Shown here one piece after another: positions 11,235 to 20,104 of a stretch of 64,000 nt of DNA (positions are counted from its first letter, which is position 1; every line of letters starts with the position of its first letter). Position numbers and translations under genes: made by a program. Under the pieces are notes generated by a model. The model did no database searches. It had not been told where the DNA came from and saw nothing but the letters and a program-made list of their open reading frames with translations. The DNA lies in NCBI RefSeq assembly GCF_021869535.1, contig NW_026262690.1:16269001-16333000 (forward strand), read 5' to 3'. Origin of the DNA: Mytilus californianus (taxonomy: Eukaryota; Mollusca; Bivalvia; Mytilida; Mytilidae).

Positions 11235-11884
11235 TTAATTATCTTTCTTCATTTTTGGACAATTGGCAATAAAATGTCCTGACTCCTTGCAAAAGTAGCA
11301 AACACCGTTAGAACCTCCCCTACCTCTACTTCCTTGCATTCTGGGAGGCCGAAAACCACCAGTATTAAAGTTTGGCCCCGGATAAAAATTTGGATATGGA
11401 AAACCAAAACCTGGATTTTGAAACCCATATCCAGGAAATGGAAATCCAGAAGCTGAAGCAGGTGGTGCATCTAACTTTTCCTGCCTCTCCTTTGACCCTG
11501 ATGGTTCCTCGTATTTCTTGGATTTTGCCCAGTCTGAAATTAAGGAGGAAATCTTCTTGTCCTCCTGGGAACCAAACAATTTTAACACAAGCCCACAAAA
11601 ATCAACATGATCTTCAAATTTTTTACACATGGCAAAGGATTTTGAAAATAATGAACAGTCTTTATGATTCGCTTTGTTAGCTGCATCAACCAACATTTCG
11701 ATGGCCGCAAGCAATACTCCCGGTGTTGTAAGTTTTGGTCTTGCTGCCAATGTCCTAACATAAGATAGTGCTTCATCTACCTGTATATCTTTTGATTTGT
11801 TCTTTTATTCATCTAAATCCTGCCTCATGGCTTGCAGCTGCTGATTAGTACATGGTTCACCAGGGACAGCTTTAGTACCACTTC
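11235..11884 (-). CDS. gag exon 3, with zinc knuckle (one in-frame stop)
   Basis: It begins after a minus-strand acceptor (TTGTTTGGCTGTTGTAG) and continues in phase from gag exon 2. The C-terminal half is rich in Pro, Gly, Phe and Tyr (PGYGFQNPGFGFPYPN), then Arg/Gly-rich, and ends with a CCHC knuckle CYFCKESGHFIANC (CX2CX4HX4C), the nucleic-acid-binding signature of Gag. An in-frame TAA at 11805-11807 interrupts the N-terminal part of the exon; the frame continues unchanged on both sides. Gag would form the RNA-binding particle of the element. Confidence 0.75.
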
Positions 11885-12610
11885 CTACAACAGCCAAACA
11901 AGAGGGAAATTAATATAACATCCTAACAATAGCTTACTCAAAATGTCAAATTAACAAATACAAGTAATATGACTACAAGACAATGCCTTGACCTCAATTA
12001 CATGCCTAAGCTGTAAACGGTAAGTGCGTAAAACCAAATAAAAATTATATACCCTTTTTGTTGTTTCAATGCTAAACATATGGAAATTTAGAGAAAATCC
12101 ACAGCCTTTCCCCTTGTACTCTTTATGTTTGACAATTCTGTATAAATAGATTCATGCAAGTAGTGCTAACACTGATTTCCCTAAATGAGGTTTAAAATAA
12201 CAAAAATAGTTAAAATAAATACAAATGTAGACCTATTCAAGTACACCTTCTAATGTGTGCTGATTATAAAGATTATAAAGGACTTTGTAAACAATAAACA
12301 GTCTATCACATCATGGACAGAGAAGTGAGTAATCTATGTTTAAAATGCTATAACGAAAATCTCTGTAAAGTCTGTATTCTGTAAAAATATAGGCTTGTTA
12401 GCCACAAAATCCACATTTTCTATTAAATGCAATGATGTCTCTGACAGAAATAATTATTATTGCTGTGAAGGACATTTCCCTTTAGAAATACACAGCGGGT
12501 CTACATAAGGGTTCATAAACCTTAAGTTTCAAATTAAAGTGAGACTACCTTCACAAAAACACTTAATAAAAAGGCTAACACGAATAAGGTAAAAAAGAAA
12601 CATTCTATAC
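11885..12610 (-). other. Predicted intron 2 of gag
   Basis: AT-rich, bounded by GTATAG and TTGTAG on the minus strand. No coding sequence or repeat is recognised inside. Confidence 0.5.
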
Positions 12611-12775
12611 CTTTAGCCGCTGGCGTTTCTGTTGGTGAAGTGTTTTGACTGCTCAACCTCTGACCTCTAGCCCCCAAAGAATTGGCCAAAATGATGCTCT
12701 CATGCACAAGTAATCTCACATTCTCAATAGAATCATTCTTTCCACACAGAGTTGATACATCCTTAACTGATTCAC
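12611..12775 (-). CDS. Predicted gag exon 2
   Basis: The minus-strand acceptor TTTATATCCAG and donor AAAG/GTATAG bound 165 nt that stay open in the phase set by exon 1 (LTG/ESVKDVST) and feed in phase into exon 3 (AAK/GSGTK). The translation is hydrophilic with a Ser/Thr-rich end (SSQNTSPTETPAAK). No known domain is recognised. The assignment to gag rests on phase continuity and position. Confidence 0.6.
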
Positions 12776-13464
12776 CTGGATATAAATAAAATCATTGATC
12801 AATTAAACGCAACTGATAGAGTACTATGTGTAAAATCACGAACCGTGAAAACGAAAAAACTCATTGGCAACTCGTTTATATAATAACATCCAACAACAAG
12901 AATCAACTTAACATTTCAAAATTAAACTGTCACATATCTAAAACTGAAACATTATCAGCCAATGCGATAGCCAAATATCAAATTTTAAAGCTATATAAAC
13001 TTTAAACTGTAGGTTTGAAAAAGTCTTAGAAAAACGTAATAAATTATGAGGCTGCATGGTAAAGGGTTATATACGTGCAAAATGTTCGGCCTTTTTAATT
13101 TTCCATGCTTTCGTGTTCTTCGTATTCTCGTGTTTGCATGTATACACGTGCTTCGTGCTTACTTTAATTTATTTCCCGTGCTTCATGCCCAGACATCTAA
13201 TTTCTCGTGCATGACCTGTATTTCGTGTAAAAAACTAAACCGATGTAATAACATCGATTAAAATTCATTTGTATGCATTTACATAACAGACGCAATTAAC
13301 AGTTTCTAAATGGACCTTGTGATAACTTCACGGATGGCTGACTATTAAATTTTATTACTTTTCTTGTCCTTATTTCTCGTGCTTCGCGCTTCAACGTTTT
13401 GAGGTTTTTATTTTATGTGTTTCCGTTCTCAGACCCCCCTTTACCACCCTCAATTATTACTTAC
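12776..13464 (-). other. Predicted intron 1 of gag
   Basis: Bounded by GTAAGT and TATCCAG on the minus strand. The stretch 13085-13420 contains many scattered copies of CGTGCTTC-like octamers on the plus strand; otherwise nothing is recognised. Confidence 0.5.
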
Positions 13465-13647
13465 CCGTCAATTTCTCAAATTCCGCTATCAACGCAGCTT
13501 TAGAAAAACTCTTCAGGGGTTCGTCCTTCTTAAACCGGGACAACTCTACGACATCTACGTCAGCGTCTGCGGCTTTAACTCTCAATATTATAGGAATAAG
13601 ACTTTTACCCACAAGGGAACAGTTAGGTTTTAACACCTGAGCCATAT
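13465..13647 (-). CDS. Predicted first coding exon of the YR element (gag N-terminus)
   Basis: A strong minus-strand acceptor (TTTTTTTTTTCAG) is followed by ATATGG; the ATG is at 13645. The frame reads MAQVLKPNCSLVGKS and ends LIAEFEKLTG at a perfect donor G/GTAAGT. It is 60 codons plus one base, matching the phase of exon 2. The acceptor implies at least one upstream noncoding exon, which fits a candidate ending at 14328. Some YR retroelements are known to carry introns; here the structure looks like a normal cellular gene. Confidence 0.6.
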
Positions 13648-14052
13648 CTGAAAAAAAAAACAACATTAAAATAGCATTTAAAAATCGTGCAGTGCGGGCA
13701 GTCCTCGCCTAAAAGTAAGGATAAAAATTACCTAGACTTATGAACATTTTGATGGATATATTTCATAAAAATAAATGCATTCAAAGTCTTAAAATTGCTA
13801 ACTGGACTAAGCAAAGCATTTTCCTTATTATTTTCATTACTTTGACAAAGACACAAAATACGGAAACTACTTATCCGAGATATATTAACCAAAGACCCGT
13901 AATTAACTAAATTTTAAACCAAACGCAAAGAGAATAAAATTAAAAGTAAACAGTTACATTAACTATAAGTTCAGATAAGTCAGAAAAGTGGCAAGTCGAA
14001 AATAGTTACATCAATACAAAATCAGCCTGCAATTGGCAGAATCTTGGCAGCC

Positions 14053-14119
14053 TCTTAATAAAACGCCGCAACCTTCTGAATAAAACGCCACAACCTTCTT
14101 AATAAAACGCCGCAACCTA
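14053..14119. repeat. Short tandem repeat, 3 units of ~23 bp
   Basis: Three consecutive copies of a unit like TTAATAAAACGCCGCAACC lie within the predicted 5' intron of the YR element. Confidence 0.7.
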
Positions 14120-14327
14120 TGCAAACGCCACTTTAAACATGTACATGTATTTAGCTAAAACAAACTTCCCGACTTACAGGACATTTCCTCAACACGCGTC
14201 GCAACCAATGCAGACGCAAACTCCATTAAAGTACATTAATTACAAAACAGCTTCCAAATCTCCAAGCTGTTGTTAACAAAATATATTAAAAACATTCATT
14301 ACATTTAACAAAGATTAAAAAACTTAC

Positions 14328-14444
14328 TTCCACAGTAAGAAAATTCTCTACTTAAGAGAAGTCCAACCACGCTCTACTCAAGAGCAGTAAAAGTCCGTGC
14401 TTCACGCTTGATAGCAGCGGCCAAACTGATTGTATTTGGTCAAA
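14328..14444 (-). other. Candidate 5' noncoding exon of the YR element
   Basis: On the minus strand the stretch ends at a consensus donor GGAA/GTAAGT (14322-14327) and begins next to the TCTCGCGAGA box. It contains partly palindromic CTACTTAAGAG and CTACTCAAGAG motifs. A noncoding first exon is required by the acceptor in front of the gag ATG. The transcription start is not determined. Confidence 0.4.
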
Positions 14445-14454
14445 TCTCGCGAGA
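14445..14454. promoter_or_regulatory. Perfect TCTCGCGAGA promoter element
   Basis: The 10-bp palindrome TCTCGCGAGA is a well-known animal core-promoter motif bound by BANP at CpG-rich promoters. It is striking in this AT-rich, CpG-poor context and lies just upstream of the predicted first exon of the retrotransposon. Promoter function is inference. Confidence 0.5.
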
Positions 14455-14546
14455 CTCACTTACGATAGCGGTATAAACAATTTAGAATATAAACGGAATT
14501 CACTAAATAGATTTGCATAGGCAAGAAGTAATTGTTTTTGTTGATA

Positions 14547-15176
14547 GTGCTCTGCCACGCTCTCAGCTATGTTTTATTTATATAAGAATGCTCTTTCACG
14601 CTGTCAGGTATGTGTCATTTATATAACAGTGCTCTATCACGCTGTCAGCTATGTGTTATTTATATAAGAGCGATCTATTAGGCTCTCAGCTATGTGTTAT
14701 GTATATAAGAGTACTCTATCACGCTGTCAGATATGTGTTATTTATATAAGATGGCTCTATCTAGCTTTTAGCTATGTGATACTTATATGAGAGTACTCTA
14801 CCACGCTGTCAGCTATCATGTGTTACTCATATAAGAATACGCTTTCAGCTAACTGTTATTTATATGAGAGTTCTCTATAACGCTCTCAGCTAAGTGTTAT
14901 TTATATAAGAGGGCTATATCACGCTCTCAGCTAGGTGTTATTTAAATAAGAGAGCTCTATCACGCTCTCAGCTAGGTGTTATTTAAATAAGAGAGCTCTA
15001 TCACGCTCTCAGCTATGTGTTATTTATTTAAGAGTTCTTTATCACGCTCTCAGCTAAATGTTATTTATATAAGAGGGCTTTATCACGCTCTCAGCTATGT
15101 GTTATTTATTTACGAGTTCTTTATCACTCTCTCAGCTAAGTGTTATTTATATAAGAGGGCTCTATCACGCTCTCAC
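14547..15176. repeat. 41-bp minisatellite, block 1 (~16 units)
   Basis: The unit on the plus strand is about CTCTATCACGCTCTCAGC then TATGTGTTATTTATATAAGAG. About 16 units were counted by hand. The array ends at 15176 exactly at the splice donor of the DEG/ENaC exon: on the minus strand that donor reads GTGAGAGCGTGATAG while the unit reads CTGAGAGCGTGATAG. Blocks 2 (16003-16063) and 3 (18333-18650) belong to the same family. Confidence 0.92.
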
Positions 15177-15436
15177 TCCAATTTACTTTTGCTGCAGTAT
15201 CGTACAGAGCAGATATTCCTAGGTAATATGTATCCGTTTGGTCATTCTCTGTGAACATGCTTCTGTTCCTTGTAGCGAGATTACAGATGGTGACAGCTGG
15301 AAAACCGAGCTCATCATTATTCTTCACAGACACAGTTGTTGTTGTTGTTGGGTATTTGTAGTATGATATTAATTCAGTTGTAACAGTAAATATCAGGTAA
15401 CCAGCTGAAAACAACCATATACACACCCAGAATAAA
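15177..15436 (-). CDS. Single exon of a DEG/ENaC-family sodium channel (TM1 region)
   Basis: On the minus strand a good acceptor (ATATTTCTTTTCAG) is followed by LFWVCIWLFSAGYLIF, a first transmembrane segment, then a Tyr/Thr-rich stretch (YYKYPTTTTTVSV) and the family hallmark FPAVTICNL just after it. This is the start of the extracellular domain of degenerin/epithelial (FMRFamide-gated or acid-sensing type) channels, which conduct Na+ at the plasma membrane. The donor is A/GTGAGA at 15171-15176. The 260-nt exon has no stop. Neither the N-terminal exon nor downstream exons were found in the window, so the gene may extend beyond it or be an isolated, possibly dead, exon: the whole retrotransposon lies on its downstream side. 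Confidence 0.85.
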
Positions 15437-15440
15437 CTGA

Positions 15441-15593
15441 AAAGAAATATTATAGGATTAAACGCCTTTTTATAGGAATTTATTGGTGTATAAACTCGAC
15501 CAATTCACTCACAAACATGTCTGTGAGTGACTTGGTACAGTTTATACACCAATAAATTCCTTTAAAAAGGCGTTTAATCCTTATAATTCTTTA
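15441..15593. repeat. ~150-bp near-perfect palindrome (MITE-like) at a 3' splice site
   Basis: Arms GGATTAAACGCCTTTTTA (starting 15455) and its inverted copy ending at 15580 continue inward through GGAATTTATTGGTGTATAAA to an inner palindrome CACTCACA/TGTGAGTG. It starts only a few bases upstream of the acceptor of the DEG/ENaC exon and its arm supplies part of the pyrimidine tract. Confidence 0.9.
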
Positions 15594-16002
15594 AAATTGA
15601 AGATAAGGAATTTATTTTTCCACACTCGTAACCTCTATCACACGTAAATTGTATATTCGTGTCATTGAATAGGCCTGGCGCATGAATATATTTGTTGGTT
15701 AACGCAAAAATATATATGTACTCCATGAAATTTGCAATCTAATAAAAAATAAACTACAAAAACTCTTATCATCATTCAAATGAATGTTTTGTGTTTATTA
15801 TTTAATTTAACTATTAAGACCTAATAACGCGAATTGAAAATAAATTTTGTTAACGTCGATCCGGATTGTGTCATTATCGCCGTCATCTTGTTTACATTGG
15901 TTACGAAAAGAAGTTCGGTCAACGTCGTCTATCGAAAAATAAACAACGTCAAGAACAACTACCGGAATTCTCAACCAATCATATCAACGTATTCTCTAAT
16001 AT
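15594..16002. other. No feature recognised
   Basis: AT-rich spacer between the palindrome and minisatellite block 2. No exon is seen. Confidence 0.5.
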
Positions 16003-16063
16003 GCAAATCATATAAGAATTATTTATATAAGGATGCTCTATCACGCTCTTAGCTATGTGTTAT
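16003..16063. repeat. 41-bp minisatellite, block 2 (single unit)
   Basis: One unit (GCTCTATCACGCTCTTAGC, then TATGTGTTATTTAT) directly abuts the 5' end of Penelope-like copy 1. Confidence 0.85.
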
Positions 16064-18333
16064 TTATCAGTTACATCAAAACCATTGCACCTAAAGTATT
16101 TAACTATAAACAAGCATTACAGGACCCTGATTTAGAAGAATACCCCCAAAAAAACTCTGACAAGTGACTGTTCCCACTCGCTTTATATTTACAGCCCCTC
16201 TGGCCATGTTATTACTGGGGATCTAAACATAATTCAGCATGAACATCTCCGAAAGGTAATATCTCACGGTGCTAAGTTCAGAGAACCCAAACACATCATT
16301 TGGAACCATAACTTCAAAATAATTATGAATTCCATTGAGGACTACGCCAGAGCATGGGCTAAACGAGAAGTTGAACTGGACACTTTATCAGAATGGGTCA
16401 AAACAATCAGGTATCTGCTAAAACGTCAAATTTATAAGTTGAAAAACTGTGTGAATGATCGACCAAAGTCCATGTTCAGAGACAAAGAAGCTGTGAAATG
16501 TCTATCTTCTCTTCACGATAAATATGTTGTTGTTCCTGCGGACAAAGCTTCAAATAATATTGTTTTTGTATGTAAATCGTACTACTACGAGTGTCTTGTA
16601 AGAGAATAAGGAATAAATGAGCACTCAGGTAATCCCACATACAAAAACATATCATTTGACAAGGATGAAATTCTGGCGAATCATAAGTCCTTCATGGCTT
16701 CAATGAACATAACATTGAAAGCAAATCTGAGGACTTACCTTGTTTGTATTGGATAACTAAACTTCTCAAAATTCCGTACAAACAAAGGTACAATGCCGGC
16801 TCATCTACATGTTCTACAAAGGAATTTGTCCATTAGATTGACAAAATTCTGTCCGCAGTGAAAGAGGGTCTTCAGAAATACTGTGAAACTGTTTACTCGT
16901 GTAGTGGTATTAACCATATGTGGATTCTAAAAAACTCTAAAAAACTTCTGGATAATTTCAAATCTCGATCTTTCTCTGAAATTAATTCTATCAATTTTTT
17001 GATTTCTCAACCCTGTATACCACCATTCCCCATGTGAAATTGAAAAATAGATTTATTACTTTGGGATACCATACGGCATATTTTGTTAATAGTGAACAAA
17101 AAGGTAAAACATTCTACACAGAGGAACAAGTGATCAGTATGCTGGAGTTTCTTATTGACAACATATTTGTTAAATTTGGAGGTAGACTTTTTCAACAAAT
17201 TGCCTCTCCTTGCCGACCTCTTCTTATTTTCATATGAGTCGGAGTTCCTTCAGACACTTGTCAAAAACAAGAAGATCAAAGAAGCCAGATAATTTAATTT
17301 CACATTCAGATATATTGATGATGTTCTTTCCATTAACAATCCAAACTTTTCTGATTGGGTTCCATAACTATATCCTCCAGAACTAGAAATTAAAAAGAAA
17401 AAAAAAAAAAAAAAAACAACAGACACGGCTTCCTCCGCCTCATTTTTAGACTTATACCTCGGATTTGACATAAGCGATTTTAATTTTGAAATTATCAATT
17501 TCCCCCACCTTAATAGCAATATACCAACTTCACCTGCATAAAGGATGTACATTTCTCAATTCATTCGGTATTCAAGAGCTTGCAGCTGCTACCCAGACTT
17601 TATAAAACGTCACCAGTGTCTGAGCAGAAAGTTGATGAACCAGGGTTATGTCAAAGAACGTCTCGTCCTTTTTCTAAAAAAGTTCATCGGAAGATACCAA
17701 GACCTTGTTAATAAATATCCTGTATCAACTTCACAAATAATACATGATGGTCTTGAAGTTTAGATTCTATGTACTGACGTTGTTTATCATCCCAATTACG
17801 TGTTATAGTGTTCTTTTATATGTCTTTGTAAATTATTAACCTTTACTGTTTAGTCCGTTTTTGGTAATATCGTTTTGGCGTGGCTGGGTACTTATGCATC
17901 CCGCCAATGTGTTGTTGTGCTGTGGCCATTTTGTGTATTCTTGTCTTTCATTTTTCTTAATGTGCTTTGTCTATATGGCATTTTGTTTGTCTTTGTTGAC
18001 ATATTTGTTTGTTTTATAGTGATTAAGATTATAACATAATACATACCCCTGTTTTTGACATTTTTACCTATTATGTCTGTTTGTCTTGTTCACACATTGT
18101 TGTCAATATAATGGAAATTTATGCGACTGTCATACAAGTGAGAGGTTTAGCTAGCTATAAAACCAGGTTTAATCCACCATTTTCTACATAAGGAAATGCT
18201 TGTACCAAGTCAGGAATATGACAGTTGTTTTCCATTCGTTTGATGTGTTTGAGCCCTTGATTTTGCCATTTGATAAGGGACTTTCTGGTTTGAATTTTCC
18301 TTGGAGTTCGGTATTTTTGTTATTTTACTTTTT
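16064..18333 (+). mobile_element. Penelope-like element, copy 1 (decayed)
   Basis: Conceptual reading of 16120-17763 gives a Penelope-type reverse transcriptase in several frames: a segment ending VISHGAKFREP, then IEDYARAWAKRE, VVVPADKASNNIVFVC, a YIDD catalytic box at 17311-17322 and a C-terminal YPDFIKRHQCLSRK region. Stops, frameshifts and an internal poly-A break it. The conserved stretch present in copy 2 as IPMGTNCAPLL is missing here. No GIY-YIG endonuclease is seen. The 3' tail ends TATTTTTGTTATTTTACTTTT, shared with copies 2 and 3. It is inserted inside the 41-bp minisatellite. Confidence 0.85.
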
Positions 18334-18650
18334 TATATAAGAGGGCTCTTTCACGCTCGCAGCTAAGTGTTATTTATTTACGAGTGCTCTATCAGGCTGT
18401 CAGGTATGTGTTATTTATATAAGAGTACTCTATCCCGTTCTCAGCTATGTGTTATTTATATAAGGGTGCCCTATCACGCCCTCAGCTACTAGTATATGTG
18501 ATTTACATAAGAGTGCTCAATCACGCTGTTAGCTATGTGTTATTCATATAAGGGTGTTCTATCACGGTCTCAGCTACAAAAATGTATGTGTCATTTATAT
18601 AAGAGTGCTCTATCGCGCTTTCAGGTATGTGTTATTCATATAAGAGTACT
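18333..18650. repeat. 41-bp minisatellite, block 3 (~8 diverged units)
   Basis: It resumes immediately after the Penelope-like element, with units carrying small insertions (for example CTACTAGTATATG). It is more diverged than block 1. Confidence 0.88.
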
Positions 18651-18904
18651 CAACCCTCCCTTTTACCTTTAACCGTAGAATAACAATTCTTATTGTAGTT
18701 AAAATAGTGTTTTTTTTAAAGTATATTGAGTTTGGATGGGAAAATGGAAGGTACGATCATTTAATGCGGCAATCAAGAATTCCAAACTAAAAAAGTACCA
18801 GATTATAAAGTTTACACTGTAAACAAACAACGTAGAAGAGATAGTGAGTTTATCGGAAATTTAGGACGGATTGTTAATCACCTTTGCCATATGAAATTTA
18901 TAAT

Positions 18905-19130
18905 TGTTGATTTTAACTGCAATATAAAAAAGAAGATGTGGTATGATCGCCAATAAGACAACTCTCCACAAGAGACCACATGACACAGAAATTAACAGCT
19001 ATAGGTCACCGTACGGCCTTCAACAATAAGAGTGCCTTCAACAATGCACAGATGTAGCTAGGACGATATCTAGCAAAGAATGCCGCTCAAAACAGAGATT
19101 AAGACATCCATGAGCTTACAGTAGGGTGAA
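18905..19130 (+). repeat. Dispersed repeat family member
   Basis: It contains GATGTGGTATGATCGCCAAT then AGACAACTCTCCAC and GGTCACCGTACGGCCTTCAA. Related text occurs near 23545, 27270, 36350, 38100 (inverse) and 50575, so this is a high-copy family. It is noncoding. Confidence 0.65.
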
Positions 19131-19765
19131 ACTTTTGCTTCATATTAAAGGTTCACTGTGGGTTTGAGACGAAGAACAGCAATACACGCGTTGACCGATG
19201 GTTTTTTCATGTGCGATTAGTGATTTGTTTACATGAACTGATTTTTAACATTTTATGTCGTCAAATCTTATTAAAAATTGGGGGCGAGTTGTTTTTCATT
19301 AGTGTTTTCCTGGTCTTTACAAGTGACATGTAAAGCATGTACAAAATGATGGAATATATCCGTGGTCATCTGTAACACAGAGCAGTCGATTTCACTATGT
19401 ATATTACGTTCCACGGTGACATTGGCAAGGATACTTTTTTTATTTATTTTATTAAAAATCATTAAATTACGGTATTTTATAGTCATTTATGTATTTGGTT
19501 TCTATCATGTTTCCGTTGTCATGGAATGACTAGAACAAACTCCTTCAGAAGAGATAAAGGAAAAGAAACAGTTCCAATTAGTATTTTCGTCCATTCAAAT
19601 TAAAGGACAAGGTAAATTACAACAAAATTAAGCCAAAGGAGAGTTTTATGTTTATATTACCTTTCTTTGAATTTCTTTATTCATTTCAGGACTTAACTTT
19701 CTACTAAATACAAGTTGACGTATTTTGATGACGTAGGAAAAAGGTTTTATCACTGAATAACTGAA
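19131..19765 (+). promoter_or_regulatory. Upstream region of the SLC5 gene
   Basis: This stretch should hold the promoter and 5' untranslated region. No TATA box or CpG cluster can be assigned with confidence. A TTTCTTTATTCATTTCAG stretch ending near 19689 could be the acceptor of a 5' untranslated exon containing the start codon. Confidence 0.35.
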
Positions 19766-20104
19766 ATGGCATCTAGATCGTTTTACTTGGCAGACTATAT
19801 TATATTTGCCATTACCATCGTGCTCTCAGTCGGAATTGGCCTCTATCATGCATTTGTCGGTGGGAAACAAAAAACAACATCCGAGTTTCACCTTGGAAAC
19901 CGTAGGATGGCAATCATACCGGTTGCAATTTCATTGTTAGTGTCGTTTGAATCATCAATCATGATGCTTGGAACGCCTGCAGAAACATACGTATTTGGGA
20001 TTCAGAATATTATGGGAAATTTTGGATGGTTTGCTGCTAATCTGCTCTCAATTAAAATAATGGTACCGTTGATACACCCCCTGAAGATAACTAGTGCCTA
20101 TGAG
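19766..20104 (+). CDS. SLC5 exon 1
   Basis: 113 codons from MASRSFYLADYIIFAITI to ITSAYE, ending TATGAG/GTAAGG in phase 0. It covers the first transmembrane segments including the broken helix around SFESSIMMLGTP. Its last 41 nt are the seed of the large minisatellite in intron 1. Read-through past the donor adds 13 residues and stops in the second repeat. Confidence 0.94.

Larger units (their letters stand above)
8132..14454 (-). mobile_element. Tyrosine-recombinase retrotransposon (DIRS/Ngaro type), nearly intact
   Basis: Read on the minus strand, the order is gag (three exons), reverse transcriptase, RNase H, tyrosine recombinase. This order and the absence of a DDE integrase and protease are diagnostic of YR retroelements. 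No methyltransferase domain is seen between RNase H and recombinase, which argues for a Ngaro-like over a classical DIRS1 layout. Key catalytic residues of all enzymes are present. Only two breaks are seen: an in-frame stop in gag and one between RT and RNase H. Termini (inverted or split direct repeats) were not identified, so the outer limits are approximate; 14454 is the far edge of a TCTCGCGAGA box assumed to mark the 5' region. Confidence 0.85.

Noticed and set aside
13046-13633. Plus-strand open frames over the gag exon region
   Set aside because: They lie antisense to the predicted gag exons and intron and show no domain.
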